DNA from: Gordionus sp. m RMFG-2023
Taxonomy: Eukaryota > Nematomorpha > Gordioida > Chordodea > Parachordodidae
Length of the DNA stretch: 64,000 nucleotides
Reading direction: 5' to 3'
Assembly (NCBI RefSeq): GCF_954871325.1
Contig: NC_088776.1
Coordinates: 25,778,508 to 25,842,507, forward strand
Under the pieces are notes generated by a model that saw only the letters and a program-made list of their open reading frames with translations, was not told the origin of the DNA and made no database searches. The translations under genes were made by a program, and so were the position numbers. Of the stretch, positions 47,491 to 59,800 are shown in pieces. Every line of letters begins with the position of its first letter. Position 1 is the first letter of the stretch.

Positions 47491-47809
47491 TGTTGCGAAT
47501 TCAAATTGTGAATAAAAATCTAACCTTTTATTTTTAATTCAACTTATATTACATTTTATGAATTCAAATTTTTCTTTTCAATTTAATTTTTTATTTTTGT
47601 AATTTTGCGTAACCTTAATTTTATGTACGGCGTAACCTTACTTTTTATATTTTATAATATTTTTACTTTTTTGTTTTTCGTTTGTATTCTAATTTAGATT
47701 TATAAAAATGTATATAAACGATGTATGAAATGGAATAGATAGTAATAATAAAGTTAAATATAAATAAACACGTTTTTTACTTTTATGCACATTTTCATGT
47801 TATTTTGCA
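47491..47809 (+). repeat. 3' LTR of Gypsy 1
   Basis: Nearly identical to the 5' LTR over its full length, preceded by a purine-rich tract and followed by the duplicated GATTA. Confidence 0.95.
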
Positions 47810-49007
47810 GATTAGCTGGGTAATATTATTATGTTTATTTAATTTAAAGAAAAAAAATTTGAACTAATCATTGATTTCATTAATAGGCCATCCTCATCCT
47901 AAAAATCATTGCCAAGATCATTTAAACTGAAATTTTATTAAATGTTCCAGGCAATCATCTATATGCCAAAGCTTTTGAATTGATTGCCTTTCAAGGGTTT
48001 CTCCTACTCTTTAAAAATAATAATAACCTAGTGAGTTCTTATTCCCATAAAACTAAGGGTTTTTGTAGACCACAAATCTGGCGTGGTGAAGATATATGAT
48101 TGAACCTTTAAAATACTTTTAAAGTATCTACTTGATTCTCAGAGATTTCCCCTATTCTTTTTTGCAAATACCTCCTTAAAAATACTTAAAATGATCCAAC
48201 ATTATTAAGAATATCATATCAATATTTATTTATATATAAATTAAATTATATAACTTTCCATCTTTGTGATAAATTCAAGCTGTTCAATAAGACTTGGCGA
48301 ACCCTTGACAATAAATGTACATATCAACTTATCAATTTTATTTTGTGTAATTAATGGTTTTATTTTATTAATGGCATTAATTGAAGCTGATATACTGCGT
48401 TGAATTATTTTTTATGGTAGTGGAGGTTTCTGGTTTCTTCTGTGCTCTTTTAGTGCCTGAATGGCATCTCTAATTTTTAAAAAAAATAATATTTATTTAT
48501 ATTATAGGATAAAATTGTCATATAAATAATATACTTTAATATGTTTAACAAAATTTGTAGAGGTGTTGAACCCTTTATTTTTTTACGTTTGTACAGATTT
48601 GACATTCAGTCTGTACATGCTTGAATTATTTAAAAATAATTTTATCTATTTTAAGATTGGGATGTGGTTATTTTTTATCTATCTTAATGTTGTAAATTTT
48701 CCGGCTAATTTTGGTTTTCAATATAATTAAAATATGGCAGAAAAAAATATAGAAATTAATACAAGATTCATAAATAAAGTAGGGTTATATTCTGTGCTAT
48801 TTAAATTTTTCAACATGAATATTAAAGGGAATCTGTATTTTTTGTAAAGAAAATGAAAAAGATAAAAAATTCCTTTCAGAATGAAGGATCTTAGACACAT
48901 ATGCTAGCATCTTATTAAATGTCGAAAAAGATACTTAGTATAAAATACAAAAGGATCTTGTAACTTAGATACAAGTATTCGCGGTCCTGCCCAACTCTGA
49001 TTATATT

Positions 49008-50640
49008 TGATTTTTTAAAATATAATTATTTTTATTTCTCATATTCTATATATCCTTGTGCCCATCTTTTAAATAATTTAATACTTCTAACAATACATTG
49101 TTGAAGTGTTATTAACATTTTATAGAATTCTTCTAGTTCCATATCATTATTTTTTTCAAAAATATTATATCTTCGGTTTCATTTTCTTAAATACTCATTA
49201 AAAAAATTAAACGAAAAAGTTGTTAATTTTTTTCGCTAACTAATTGATTTCCGTTGATACCAGAGTTTTCGCTAACTCAATTGATTTCCATTGATACCAG
49301 AGTGACTTCTGGTTTTCTTCAATATTACTAATCCAAATTTATTTATTTTCCTAGATTGAGCTATTTTCATACGTTTACCTTTAAAAATATTAATAAACAT
49401 TATTTAGAAAATATAAAAGAGATTTAGAACATACCAAGAAGCATAGCCGTACACAATTGTATAACACGAATAAGCATTATTTAGAAAATATAAAAAGATT
49501 TAGAACATACCATGCATATCCGTATGTATAACACGAATCGTTCGCTTCATTTCAGCAAGTAAACTAACTTTTTTTCTTAAGCCTCAAAGAAAGATTGGAT
49601 AATTCAAATCCAAGCTGAGAACGGGTAAGAATCAGTCAGCTGTCTAATAAGGTGGGCAGCCCTTTTGCAATGTTGTTAGATTCCGTTGAATTTTTAAAAT
49701 GCCTATAAAGGACTTCATAATTATTTCAAACTGTCTTAACAGTATGATGATAGGTAGCAATGGCCTAACAATTATTTATCCAAAGAGGGTTATGATTTTT
49801 TTGAGGGGAGAGGATTGCCCCCAAAAACCCATTTGCCCAGCCTAATACCGGGTTCTAACTCAATTTTATATGCTTTATTAGTTTCAATGGGTGTTCTAAC
49901 TAACATAATAGCCATTATAAATAAAAAATTATTAAAACAAAATTTTGGCTAACCTTATGATTAAAAAGCTATTAAAAGAATTTGCTTTGTAAACAGTATA
50001 AAGGGGAGATATTAGGACAATTAAAAAAAAAAAACCAAAATTAGCATTAATGATAGAATGTAGAATATAGAAAAAATATCTGGTTTGCACTATATTTAGC
50101 ATGTAGTTCTTCAATCAATTTCCCTATCCATAAAAAAGTAACCGTATTATAAGCTAGATAAAATCTTTATCATGCCTTAGCGTGAAATCAACAAATCTTG
50201 AAGCATTAACTCTGAAACTTATATCAATAAATAATACAAATTTATTATATTAATGTTTCAATCCGTTTGATAGATAGTTTAAAGAAAAAGGCTTATCTGG
50301 AAGATAATAAAATTGTCAATATTGGCATCATGTGAGAACAAACATTATGAAAGTATTGAATATTGGAGTAAGCCCATATGTATATCCTGATTAGTATTTA
50401 CTAATTCATCAATAAGTTATTCCAGCGAAAAAAACTCGGTTATTAGCGAAATAAACAAACGGAATGCCTTAGGCAGACTCTATAATATCTTTTAAATTGC
50501 GATTCAAAAAACATAAAATACATTAAAGTTTCTTTTTCTCCGTTCAAAATATTTCTGAATCTTATTCTTTTAAGATCTTTATAGATATTCTTTGTTCTTT
50601 TCGATTAATTTAATAGATATAAGTAAAATAGTGTAAAATA
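49008..50640. other. AT-rich flank with two local tandem duplications
   Basis: About 38 bp (TCGCTAACT.AATTGATTTCC.TTGATACCAGAG) is duplicated at 49233-49302. About 75 bp (CATTATTTAGAAAATATAAA...AACACGAAT) is duplicated at 49397-49548. A GC-rich patch near 49795-49850 (GAGGGGAGAGGATTGCCCCC) looks like a transposon end. No gene was recognised. Confidence 0.5.
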
Positions 50641-50905
50641 GAGGCGTCACTAGATTTTATAATTCCAGGGAGCCCATACCTTTTATTTTTCGGGACATTA
50701 GACCGTTTTTCCCCGGGTTTCAGCCAGTTTTCTTTTAATATATTATACATTTTAAATTGATGTCTGAACTAGTATTTTAAATTTCATATTCTGTCATTTA
50801 TTATCCGTCTATACTAATACTAGCATATAAATAGTGAAAGTAAAACAATATATTTCTCATCAAAATTAAACAATCAAATGTTCTCAGCAGCAGGGGAAAG
50901 TTAGC
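50640..50905. mobile_element. Fragment of the A/B hAT family
   Basis: It starts with GAGGCGTCACTAG, like the B end (GTGGCGTCACTAGG). It also contains ATTTCATATTCTGTCATTTATTAT and CAATCAAATGTTCTCAGCAGCAG, which match A at 20380-20400 and 20943-20966. No target duplication was seen; internal parts are missing. Confidence 0.6.
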
Positions 50906-51330
50906 CTAAATTATAGTCGAATTTTGAGTCGCAAAACACATTTCAAATTGAGCGACTCAATGAGCCACATGAACCCGCTCGATGAGTTAACTTAAGGGGC
51001 GGCAAGATGAGTCGGCTTGAATAGGCAAAGTTTATTTTGAATCGGCCTGTTATTATTATTTACCAAGATGAAAATATTGATAAAATTTAACCACTTTGGT
51101 TCGGGAATTTAAATATTTTAAAATTCGAAATGACTTATCTGTATTATTTTAAAAATATGATAATGCTATTATTGATATTACCTAAACCTCGACAATGTCC
51201 AAACTTTTGTGCCATCTATGACCACAATCTTAGGCTTGCATAATAGCTCTCTGGATAAAATGTTGAGTTAGCCATTTTTAAAAATTGGCTCAAATTGAGC
51301 CGTTTAACAAGACTACCTATTAATATACAA
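50906..51330. mobile_element. MITE-like block with GAGTCG/GAGCC words
   Basis: The words GAGTCG, GAGCGACTCAATGAGCC and GGCTCAAATTGAGCC and a right end GCCGTTTAACAAGACTA resemble the ends of the TAGTGTTGTTAA family (reversed: TAGTCTTGTTAAACGGC). The left end could not be fixed. Confidence 0.45.
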
Positions 51331-51739
51331 TTATTTAGAATATTTTATATAAAAAAAAGGATTTAATTTAAAAATAATTTCAGGCCTGGGTAGGATTTTT
51401 AAAAAAAATTTATATTTATTTTTAATATTTCTAATATTAATATCTAATTTTCTCCCATCCTTTCTTTTTATTTAAAATTATTTTTCCAGATTTAAAACTA
51501 TATTTATTTCCATTCCCCCTTCCCATAAATATATCCAGAATATATATATTGTAACACTAAAATTAAAAAACAAAAGTATAAATTTTAATTTTTTTTTCAA
51601 AATTATAAGCGTAATATAAAATTGTATGTTATACTAACGATAATTCTATAAAAACGGATAAAATTATATCCAAAAATAATCGTTTATGTTAAAATATTGA
51701 TGTCCTAAGAATATAGGGAAAGACATTCCTTTAATGTCT

Positions 51740-52540
51740 TTGAAGATGTGCGATTCCTTTTTTTTTGTCATGGTATCGACTGTGAAAAAGCTATTTCACT
51801 TGCCAATGATGTTGTCTGTTGGGACAAGAAATCTTTTGCCATCATTGTCAAAATCGGAAAAAGATTTACATTGCGACTCCGTCAAACTAAGACGTTCGCT
51901 GTGGTAGCAACAGGTTCTCCTATATACTCTTCTATTACCTCTTCCGCGGGTTTAGGAGATTATTATATTAAATATATAATATAGTTATAGTTACTGTCTT
52001 AATTCATTTAAAATAGAGACTGATATAGGTTGAGATAATTTTCCTCCAGCCCAAATATTCCTGTCTTATCAATAGTATTATTGTATTCATTATATAATGA
52101 TTTTAATTGGTCATAATATGTCGATAGATTAACAAAAGAGGCTTTTGGATACATGGAACCAATAAACTACATACATAGTTTGAGAATGTATACATGTGAT
52201 TTGTGTAATATAATATATAAATATAAAAATAAATTCAAATTAGTTATTAAAACAAATATGAAAAGCAGAATAAAAATTTAAAACCTGCATGTATTTTACA
52301 TTTGTTCAACATGTCACTTTCATAGTACACTCTAAAGTTTTGGAAATACTTTCAATGACAATGCAGCTAATCTTATAGTTGTAAGAGATCCCGAGCTAAT
52401 CTCACAAGTGATCTTGTAAAAGGGATGTAAGAATGCCTCTAGTTCCTTTAAGAATTTTGAATCTTCGTTGTTTATAACAAATTCAACTAAACATTTTCTA
52501 TACAATATATTTATGGCCTCTATATTCTAGAAATAAAAAT
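51740..52540 (-). pseudogene. hAT (Ac-like) transposase fragment
   Basis: On minus, long readable stretches follow the hAT order. First is FLKELEAFLHPFYKITCEIS (52460-52400). Then comes KASFVNLSTYYDQLKSLYNE with IFGLEENYLNLYQSLF (52160-52015). Last is the C-terminal block VNLFPILTMMAKDFLSQQTT followed by SLASEIAFS (51890-51790), matching the usual FPxLxxMAxDFLxxxxxxxASExxFS. A few stops are present (one after VATTANVLV). The sense-strand frame at 51748-51984 is its shadow. The 5' part of the gene would lie beyond 52590, where the Gypsy array begins. Confidence 0.85.
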
Positions 52541-52592
52541 GCAAATTATGAAATCAACAAAAGAATTTACTTTAATATTACCTTGTTAATAG

Positions 52593-52945
52593 TGTTGTAA
52601 TATTAAATGATTATTCATAATTGTATTAAAGGTGTTGTAATATCGTAACTATCATTTAATTTTAATATTAATTAACTTTCTTATATTATTATAATATATA
52701 TATATATTATGAACCTGTTGTTAGCCATGTATTTTGTTGATTTTTGTGAAAAGAAATACAGTGGCAACAAAGGAAAATGATTTTTATTTTTAATTAATGG
52801 ATTTTTGTAAGAAGATTTGATTTTTGGAAAAATTATTTACGAAATCAATAAAGAGACCAAGATCAAGAAAATATTTAGTTAGCAAGAAATATATCAAACA
52901 TTAAATTAATCAAGGTAAGGAAATTTGCAATTTAATTTATTTTCA
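52593..52945 (+). repeat. Left LTR of Gypsy 2
   Basis: Begins TGTTGTAATATTAAATG and ends TTTAATTTATTTTCA. The sequence after it (GTTTAATTTAATTTTC) does not look like a tRNA primer site, so it may not be a normal 5' LTR junction. Confidence 0.9.
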
Positions 52946-53022
52946 GTTTAATTTAATTTTCATATGAAATAACTTTTTATTAATTAATTTATTTTCAATT
53001 TTCATATTAATTAACTATCATT

Positions 53023-55358
53023 AAAGGGAAGTAAATATTTCTCTAAAATTGATTTTTCCACAGCATATTTACAATTACCTCTTAGGGAAGATATACGTAA
53101 ATTATTTACAATTACCACATCTAAGGGTTTATTTGCGTTTTGTCGATTGCCTTTTGGTCTTAGCGTATCAGCTCCAATATTTCAACGCACAATGGCATCT
53201 GTTTTTCAAGGTTTAGAAGGGGTTTTCTATTATATGGATGATGTATTGATTACGGGGGTAACATCGGAACAACATAATCAGAGGTTAGAAGAGGTTTTTA
53301 AGAGAATATTTGAGAAGGGTTTAAAGGCCAGCAGAGAAAAAAGTGTTTTAGGAGTAAAGGAAGTAGTTTATTTGGGGCATACCATAAAGGGGTTGGAAGT
53401 AAGACCTCTAGATAAAAATTTAAAGAATATAGCTAATTTACAACAACCCAAAAATAAGTCCGAAGTTCAATCATTCCTGGGTATGGTAAATTATTACCAT
53501 AGATTTATAGGAGAATTTGCTAGTATAGCTGCTCCATTGTATTATTTATTAAAGAAGGGTATTCATTTTGAATGGAAGGAATCTCAACAAATGGCCTTTG
53601 AATTATTGAAACAAAAGATTAGTGAAGAGCCAATTTTAAGTTGTTTTAATAATGATTTACCCATAATATTGGCGGTGGATGCATCTAATAGGGGTGTGGG
53701 GGAAGACACAAAATAATGAAGATAATCTTTTACATTTAGTATTACAAGAGATACAAAATAGGAATAGAAATAATATAGTGGAGGAAACTGATAAGATAAT
53801 TAATCCGATAATAGCAGAAAATAATTTAACATTTAAGGAAGTAGAAATATCGGGTCAAAATATTTTACATTCAATTCTTAAGGAATTGCAGGATGATAAA
53901 TTACATATAGGACAAACATTTTCGGACAATGGAAAATGTAATCATATAAATAAAGCTGTAGAAAAGAAGATAAGGTCAGGGGAGAGTATAGATCGAGATA
54001 ACACAACAAATATTTTACAATTAATTTTAAGTGAATTACGTAATAATAAGACAATGACGAAGGAAATAAGTATAAAGGAGATAAATAATAAGGTACTCGA
54101 TACAGGAGATAACATACAGGATATTAATTTTACAGCAAATACTTTAAATATAATTGTAAAAGAATTAAAGACACAAAGGGACTTAATAAAGGATATGTCA
54201 CGTGATTTAAATAAGTTAATAAATAATGGCAGAATATGTGATCGTAGGGGTCATAAGGAACAAGATTGTTTTTATAATAAGAATAAAGTATTGGAGAATA
54301 TGAGATGTAATAAGTGTGGTTATAAGGGACATACCGAGGATAAATGTAATGTTAATGAAAAAAATTTTTGTGAGGGTTTTCCAATTAGAAATTCTAAAAA
54401 TTTTAAATCTGCAATTTGTAATATAAGGGAAATAGACAATACATTAAATGAGAATTTAAACAAGATTAATGAGTTTAAGGAACGTCGTTGTTTTAGGTGC
54501 AAGGAAAATGGACATTTAGCCATTAATTGCCTTAATTGACTATATGAATCTAAGAAGTATAAGGAGGTCGAGAGACCAAATAATTATATTAATAATAATA
54601 AATTATATCATAGTTTTAATAATAAATTTTATAATATGTTTTATAATAAATTGAATATTTATAATAGTAGAGGGTATTATGTTTATGATAAATGTAAAGT
54701 AGTTAGGGAATATGGGAAGGATCAAGCGATATACACGAGGGTAAATTACAAACACAATACGTACAAGTATAACGAAGGTATCAGGATGGTAAATTCAAAC
54801 AGCATTAAATTAAAAAAAAATTGGATTAAAAATATAAATAGAAGGGAAGATTTTTTTAAATGGGAAAAATATAAAAGATCAAACAATAATAATAATATGT
54901 TAATAATGAGGGGCAGTAAGGAACAATTTTCATGTCCTCGGGTTAACATTAAAATATATAATAAGGACATTGAAATGTTGTTCGATACGGGAGCTGTAAT
55001 TTCCATTATGTCTTATAAGACATATCGCGAAATTTGGCCTCAAAGAATCCTCGAAAAGGGGAATATATACGTCAAACAATTTGATGGAACTGAGATTAAG
55101 GTTTTGGGTAAATCCAGGGTTAGAGTAATGGTGAGTAATAGAAAAATATGTCTTAATTTATGGGTGGTTGAGAAGGAGGTTGAGACCATAATGGGTTGGG
55201 ACTGGATCAATAAGATAGGATCACAATACAATTATTGGAATATTTTTACAGAAAGGGATAACATTTGTACTATAAAAGATAATGAAGTACATAATGATTT
55301 CAATACAAATAATATAAGGAATAAGGTAAGAGAATTAGAGGAGTCCAAATTAAAGATT
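53023..55358 (+). repeat. Duplicated RT-piece plus gag/protease block of Gypsy 2
   Basis: 53023-53700 duplicates 58131-58808 and 53702-55358 duplicates 55903-57545, in an order that does not follow the normal element. The copies differ at about four positions in the gag part. This is fossil or rearranged material, not a separate gene. Confidence 0.9.
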
Positions 55359-55628
55359 TTAAAAGTAATAAATTAAATAAAGGGGTTAAAGTTAAAGACG
55401 TTAAAGATTTTAAAGGAAGGATTAAGTTTATCTTAAAGGGAAATAAGGTTAGAATTTATTTTGTTAAAATAGCATAAGATCTTATTCAATTAGAGTAAAT
55501 TTTTAGATTTTAAAGGTAATATGTTAAATAAGGTAGTTAAGGTGAAAAAGGTTTAGAATTTAGGACAGAAATTATAAGTTTATTTTAAAGTAAATAAGGT
55601 TTAAAATTTAAATTATATAAATGAAAAT

Positions 55629-56735
55629 ATGTTTTTTTTTTATAATAATAATTATAAGCATTCTTATATTAATAGCATGTCGGATGTTAAGAGTATACTT
55701 TTTGAAATATTTAATAAATTTATTAATAGGTATGATTTAATTAATAATTTTATATTTATTGTGTTGATAATTTTGATAATAATATATTTTATTATATTGA
55801 TAATTAAGGAGATTAATAAGAAGGGAATTAAAGGGCATTTTTCGGAAGTAAAAACAGAGAAAGAAAAATCGGATAAAATAAATAATTCTTTAAGTATTAA
55901 GACACAAAATAATGAAGATAATCTTTTACATTTAGTATTACAAGAGATACAAAATAGGAATAGAAATAATATAGTGGAGGAAACTGATAAGATAATTAAT
56001 CCGATAATAGCAGAAAATAATTTAACATTTAAGGAAGTAGAAATATCGGGTCAAAATATTTTACATTCAATTCTTAAGGAATTGCAGGATGATAAATTAC
56101 ATATAGGACAAACATTTTCGGACAATGGAAAATGTAATCATATAAATAAAGCTGTAGAAAAGAAGATAAGGTCAGGGGAGAGTATAGATCGAGATAACAC
56201 AACAAATATTTTACAATTAATTTTAAGTGAATTACGTAATAATAAGACAATGACGAAGGAAATAAGTATAAGGGAGATAAATAATAAGGTACTCGATACA
56301 GGAGATAACATACAGGATATTAATTTTACATCAAATACTTTAAATATAATTGTAAAAGAATTAAAGACACAAAGGGACTTAATAAAGGATATGTCACGTG
56401 ATTTAAATAAGTTAATAAATAATTGCAGAATATGTGATCGTAGGGGTCATAAGGAACAAGATTGTTTTTATAATAAGAATAAAGTATTGGAGAATATGAG
56501 ATGTAATAAGTGTGGTTATAAGGGACATACCGAGGATAAATGTAATGTTAATGAAAAAAATTTTTGTGAGGGTTTTCCAATTAGAAATTCTAAAAATTTT
56601 AAATCTGCAATTTGTAATATAAGGGAAATAGACAATACATTAAATGAGAATTTAAACAAGATTAATGAGTTTAAGGAACGTCGTTGTTTTAAGTGCAAGG
56701 AAAATGGACATTTAGCCATTAATTGCCTTAATTGA
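55629..56735 (+). CDS. Gypsy 2 gag-like protein with three zinc knuckles
   Basis: A 368-residue frame. Residues about 38-63 form a strongly hydrophobic segment (FIFIVLIILIIIYFIILIIK), unusual for a gag protein and predicted to be membrane-spanning. The middle is helical and Asn/Lys-rich. Three CCHC-type knuckles follow: CRICDRRGHKEQDC, CNKCGYKGHTEDKC and, at the C-terminus, CFKCKENGHLAINC. Zinc knuckles bind the genomic RNA in retroelement gag proteins. Pol follows in the same frame as a separate ORF, an arrangement compatible with the read-through known for some retroviral gag-pol genes. The start at 55629 is the first ATG of the frame in view. Confidence 0.85.
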   Translation: MFFFYNNNYKHSYINSMSDVKSILFEIFNKFINRYDLINNFIFIVLIILIIIYFIILIIKEINKKGIKGHFSEVKTEKEKSDKINNSLSIKTQNNEDNLLHLVLQEIQNRNRNNIVEETDKIINPIIAENNLTFKEVEISGQNILHSILKELQDDKLHIGQTFSDNGKCNHINKAVEKKIRSGESIDRDNTTNILQLILSELRNNKTMTKEISIREINNKVLDTGDNIQDINFTSNTLNIIVKELKTQRDLIKDMSRDLNKLINNCRICDRRGHKEQDCFYNKNKVLENMRCNKCGYKGHTEDKCNVNEKNFCEGFPIRNSKNFKSAICNIREIDNTLNENLNKINEFKERRCFKCKENGHLAINCLN

Positions 56736-56831
56736 CTATATGAATCTAAGAAGTATAAGGAGGTCGAGAGACCAAATAATTATATTAATAATAATAAATT
56801 ATATCATAGTTTTAATAATAAATTTTATAAT

Positions 56832-59800
56832 ATGTTTTATAATAAATTGAATATTTATAATAGTAGAGGGTATTATGTTTATGATAAATGTAAAGTAGTT
56901 AGGGAATATGGGAAGGATCAAGCGATATACACGAGGGTAAATTACAAACACAATACGTACAAGTATAACGAAGGTATCAGGATGGTAAATTCAAACAGCA
57001 TTAAATTAAAAAAAAATTGGATTAAAAATATAAATAGAAGGGAAGATTTTTTTAAATGGGAAAAATATAAAAGATCAAACAATAATAATAATATGTTAAT
57101 AATGAGGGGCAGTAAGGAACAATTTTCATGTCCTCGGGTTAACATTAAAATATATAATAAGGACATTGAAATGTTGTTCGATACGGGAGCTGTAATTTCC
57201 ATTATGTCTTATAAGACATATCGCGAAATTTGGCCTCAAAGAATCCTCGAAAAGGGGAATATATACGTCAAACAATTTGATGGAACTGAGATTAAGGTTT
57301 TGGGTAAATCCAGGGTTAGAGTAATGGTGAGTAATAGAAAAATATGTCTTAATTTATGGGTGGTTGAGAAGGAGGTTGAGACCATAATGGGTTGGGACTG
57401 GATCAATAAGATAGGATCACAATACAATTATTGGAATATTTTTACAGAAAGGGATAACATTTGTACTATAAAAGATAATGAAGTACATAATGATTTCAAT
57501 ACAAATAATATAAGGAATAAGGTAAGAGAATTAGAGGAGTCCAAATTAAGTAATAATTCGAAATTTTTCAATAATCAAGACTTTTATAGGTCTCAGGGTG
57601 AGATAAAATCAAAGAATAATGTTTCAGGGCTGAATAGTCCTGAAATTGATATACAAGATAATGAAAATATATTACATGATAATGATATAAGAGATAAGAG
57701 AAATATACAAGATAATATTAAGACAACATTTGATAAATCAATAATTGAGCCAGAAGATTATGAATTAAATAAGGTTCATGAAACCATAGATTTATTAATT
57801 AAAAAATATGAAATAATATTTGAAAACACTTTAGGATGTCTTAAGGATTACCAAGTGGACGTAAAACTCAAGGAAGGTGTTACACCTATTTTTTTAGGAT
57901 GCCGCCGAGTACCTTTTGAATGGGGAAAGGAAGTTGAAATCGAATTAGACCGGTGGTTAAAGGATGGTATAATTGTTCCCATTGATTATAGTGAGTGGGC
58001 TACGCCTTTGGTTCCGATTAGAAAATCAAATGGAAAGTTAAGGCTTTGTGCCGACTTTAGGGTCACTCTCAATCCGTGGGTAGTGGAGGTTAAGTACCCT
58101 TTACCTCGAATTGAAGAAATTTTAGCTAATTTAAAGGGAAGTAAATATTTCTCTAAAATTGATTTTTCCACAGCATATTTACAATTACCTCTTAGGGAAG
58201 ATATACGTAAATTATTTACAATTACCACATCTAAGGGTTTATTTGCGTTTTGTCGATTGCCTTTTGGTCTTAGCGTATCAGCTCCAATATTTCAACGCAC
58301 AATGGCATCTGTTTTTCAAGGTTTAGAAGGGGTTTTCTATTATATGGATGATGTATTGATTACGGGGGTAACATCGGAACAACATAATCAGAGGTTAGAA
58401 GAGGTTTTTAAGAGAATATTTGAGAAGGGTTTAAAGGCCAGCAGAGAAAAAAGTGTTTTAGGAGTAAAGGAAGTAGTTTATTTGGGGCATACCATAAAGG
58501 GGTTGGAAGTAAGACCTCTAGATAAAAATTTAAAGAATATAGCTAATTTACAACAACCCAAAAATAAGTCCGAAGTTCAATCATTCCTGGGTATGGTAAA
58601 TTATTACCATAGATTTATAGGAGAATTTGCTAGTATAGCTGCTCCATTGTATTATTTATTAAAGAAGGGTATTCATTTTGAATGGAAGGAATCTCAACAA
58701 ATGGCCTTTGAATTATTGAAACAAAAGATTAGTGAAGAGCCAATTTTAAGTTGTTTTAATAATGATTTACCCATAATATTGGCGGTGGATGCATCTAATA
58801 GGGGTGTGGGGGGTGCTTTATTACATGTAATAAATGATATGGAGAGACCTATTTTATTTTTTTCAAGAGTTTTTCATGATGCAGAAACCAGATATTCAGT
58901 GATTGAGCAAGAGGCATTAGCGGTAATTTTTGGTTTAACTAAGTGTAGGGAATATTTAATTGGAAAAAGATTTACAGTATATACCGACCATAAGCCGTTA
59001 ATTCATTTGTTCAAGAAAAATAACAAAGAATTAATGTTATCACCTAGGCTTCAAAGGTGGTTATTATTGGTTGGTAGTTTCAATTTGGAGATTAAATATC
59101 GAAGAGGTAGGGAAAATCATCTACCTGATATTTTATCCAGATTGGGATCTAACACTGAAATTTTTAAAATAAATAATATAGAATCTTCACAAGAAGATGA
59201 AACAATAATCCGTAATTTATCTCACATATTAAAAGGGGGTCCTACTACGTGGGATGAACTCAGGAAGCATAGTATAAGGGATAAGGAATTAAGACAGGTA
59301 AGATTATGTTTAATAGGGACCATAAAGTGGAAGAATAATCTTAATAATTATAAAAGGATACAAACAGAATTATCTATAGTGGATGATTGTGTTATTAGAA
59401 TAAATCGAGCAGTAATCCCTAAAAAATTAAGAAATAAATTGTTAATAATTTTACATGCCGGGCATCAAGGCATTGAAAGAATGAAACAATGGGCTAGGGA
59501 ATATATATGGTGGCCGGGTATGAATGAGGAAATTGAATATATTACAAAAAAATGTGTGCCTTGTAATACTTTTGCCAACATGCCACATAAGGAAGTAGGT
59601 AATATTTGGCCAAAAACAAGTCGACCGTGGGAACGAATACACGTCGATTTTTTTGATTTAAATAAAAGATCATATTTTTTAGTAGTAGACTCATATTCAA
59701 AATGGATTGAATATGAGGAGGTACATGGTTTAACTACTAACATTGTAATTAAAAAATTACAAAATTTATGGGCAAAATTCGGGATTCCCGAAGTCATTGT

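Larger units (their letters stand above)
42133..47809 (+). mobile_element. Gypsy-type LTR retrotransposon 1, nested in hAT C
   Basis: A Metaviridae-like element with LTRs at 42133-42456 and 47491-47809 and a 5-bp target duplication GATTA (42128-42132 and 47810-47814). TGGTGCCTCGGG directly after the 5' LTR is a likely primer binding site, and AGAAGAGGGAGAA before the 3' LTR a polypurine tract. Parts in order: a short leader ORF (42605-42841), gag-like with an Asn/Tyr-rich tail (about 42910-43930), protease (DTGS near 44095), reverse transcriptase (YIDDLL near 44930), RNase H and integrase (to 46997). It looks broken, with about three interruptions. The LTRs differ by only a few bases and one short indel, so it is fairly young. 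Confidence 0.93.
41480..48640 (-). pseudogene. BED-type hAT transposase of element C, split by Gypsy
   Basis: Read on minus: a BED-like finger near 48640-48540 (ECQICTNVKK, then FVKHIKVYYL). Next is the helical linker near 48480-48250 (IRDAIQALKEHRRNQKPPLP, then SISASINAINKIKPLI). The catalytic start lies near 48100-48050 (TTPDLWSTKTLSFMG, compare TTDIWTS...SFLG in hATs). The Gypsy insertion falls after TQLIC. The middle part resumes beyond it and includes YCLPLLEAIKDGMCKRFGK near 41860-41800. The next block is interrupted by element B, and the dimerisation region was not found. Inactive. Confidence 0.7.
35819..48999 (-). mobile_element. hAT element C with perfect 8-bp target duplication
   Basis: The ends CAGAGTTGGGCAGGTCC (35819) and, on minus from 48999, CAGAGTTGGGCAGGACC are inverted repeats with one mismatch. 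They are flanked by the perfect duplication ATTATATT (35811-35818 and 49000-49007). Its own sequence is 35819-36231, 41420-42132 and 47810-48999; the remainder is element B (with D inside it) and a Gypsy element. The transposase is on minus. Relatives are F and H in the first 18 kb. Confidence 0.95.

Noticed and set aside
51748-51984. 78-codon forward ORF with raised GC content
   Set aside because: The minus strand reads a clear hAT C-terminal domain (FPILTMMAKDFL, then SLASEIAFS) over the same bases; the forward frame is a shadow.
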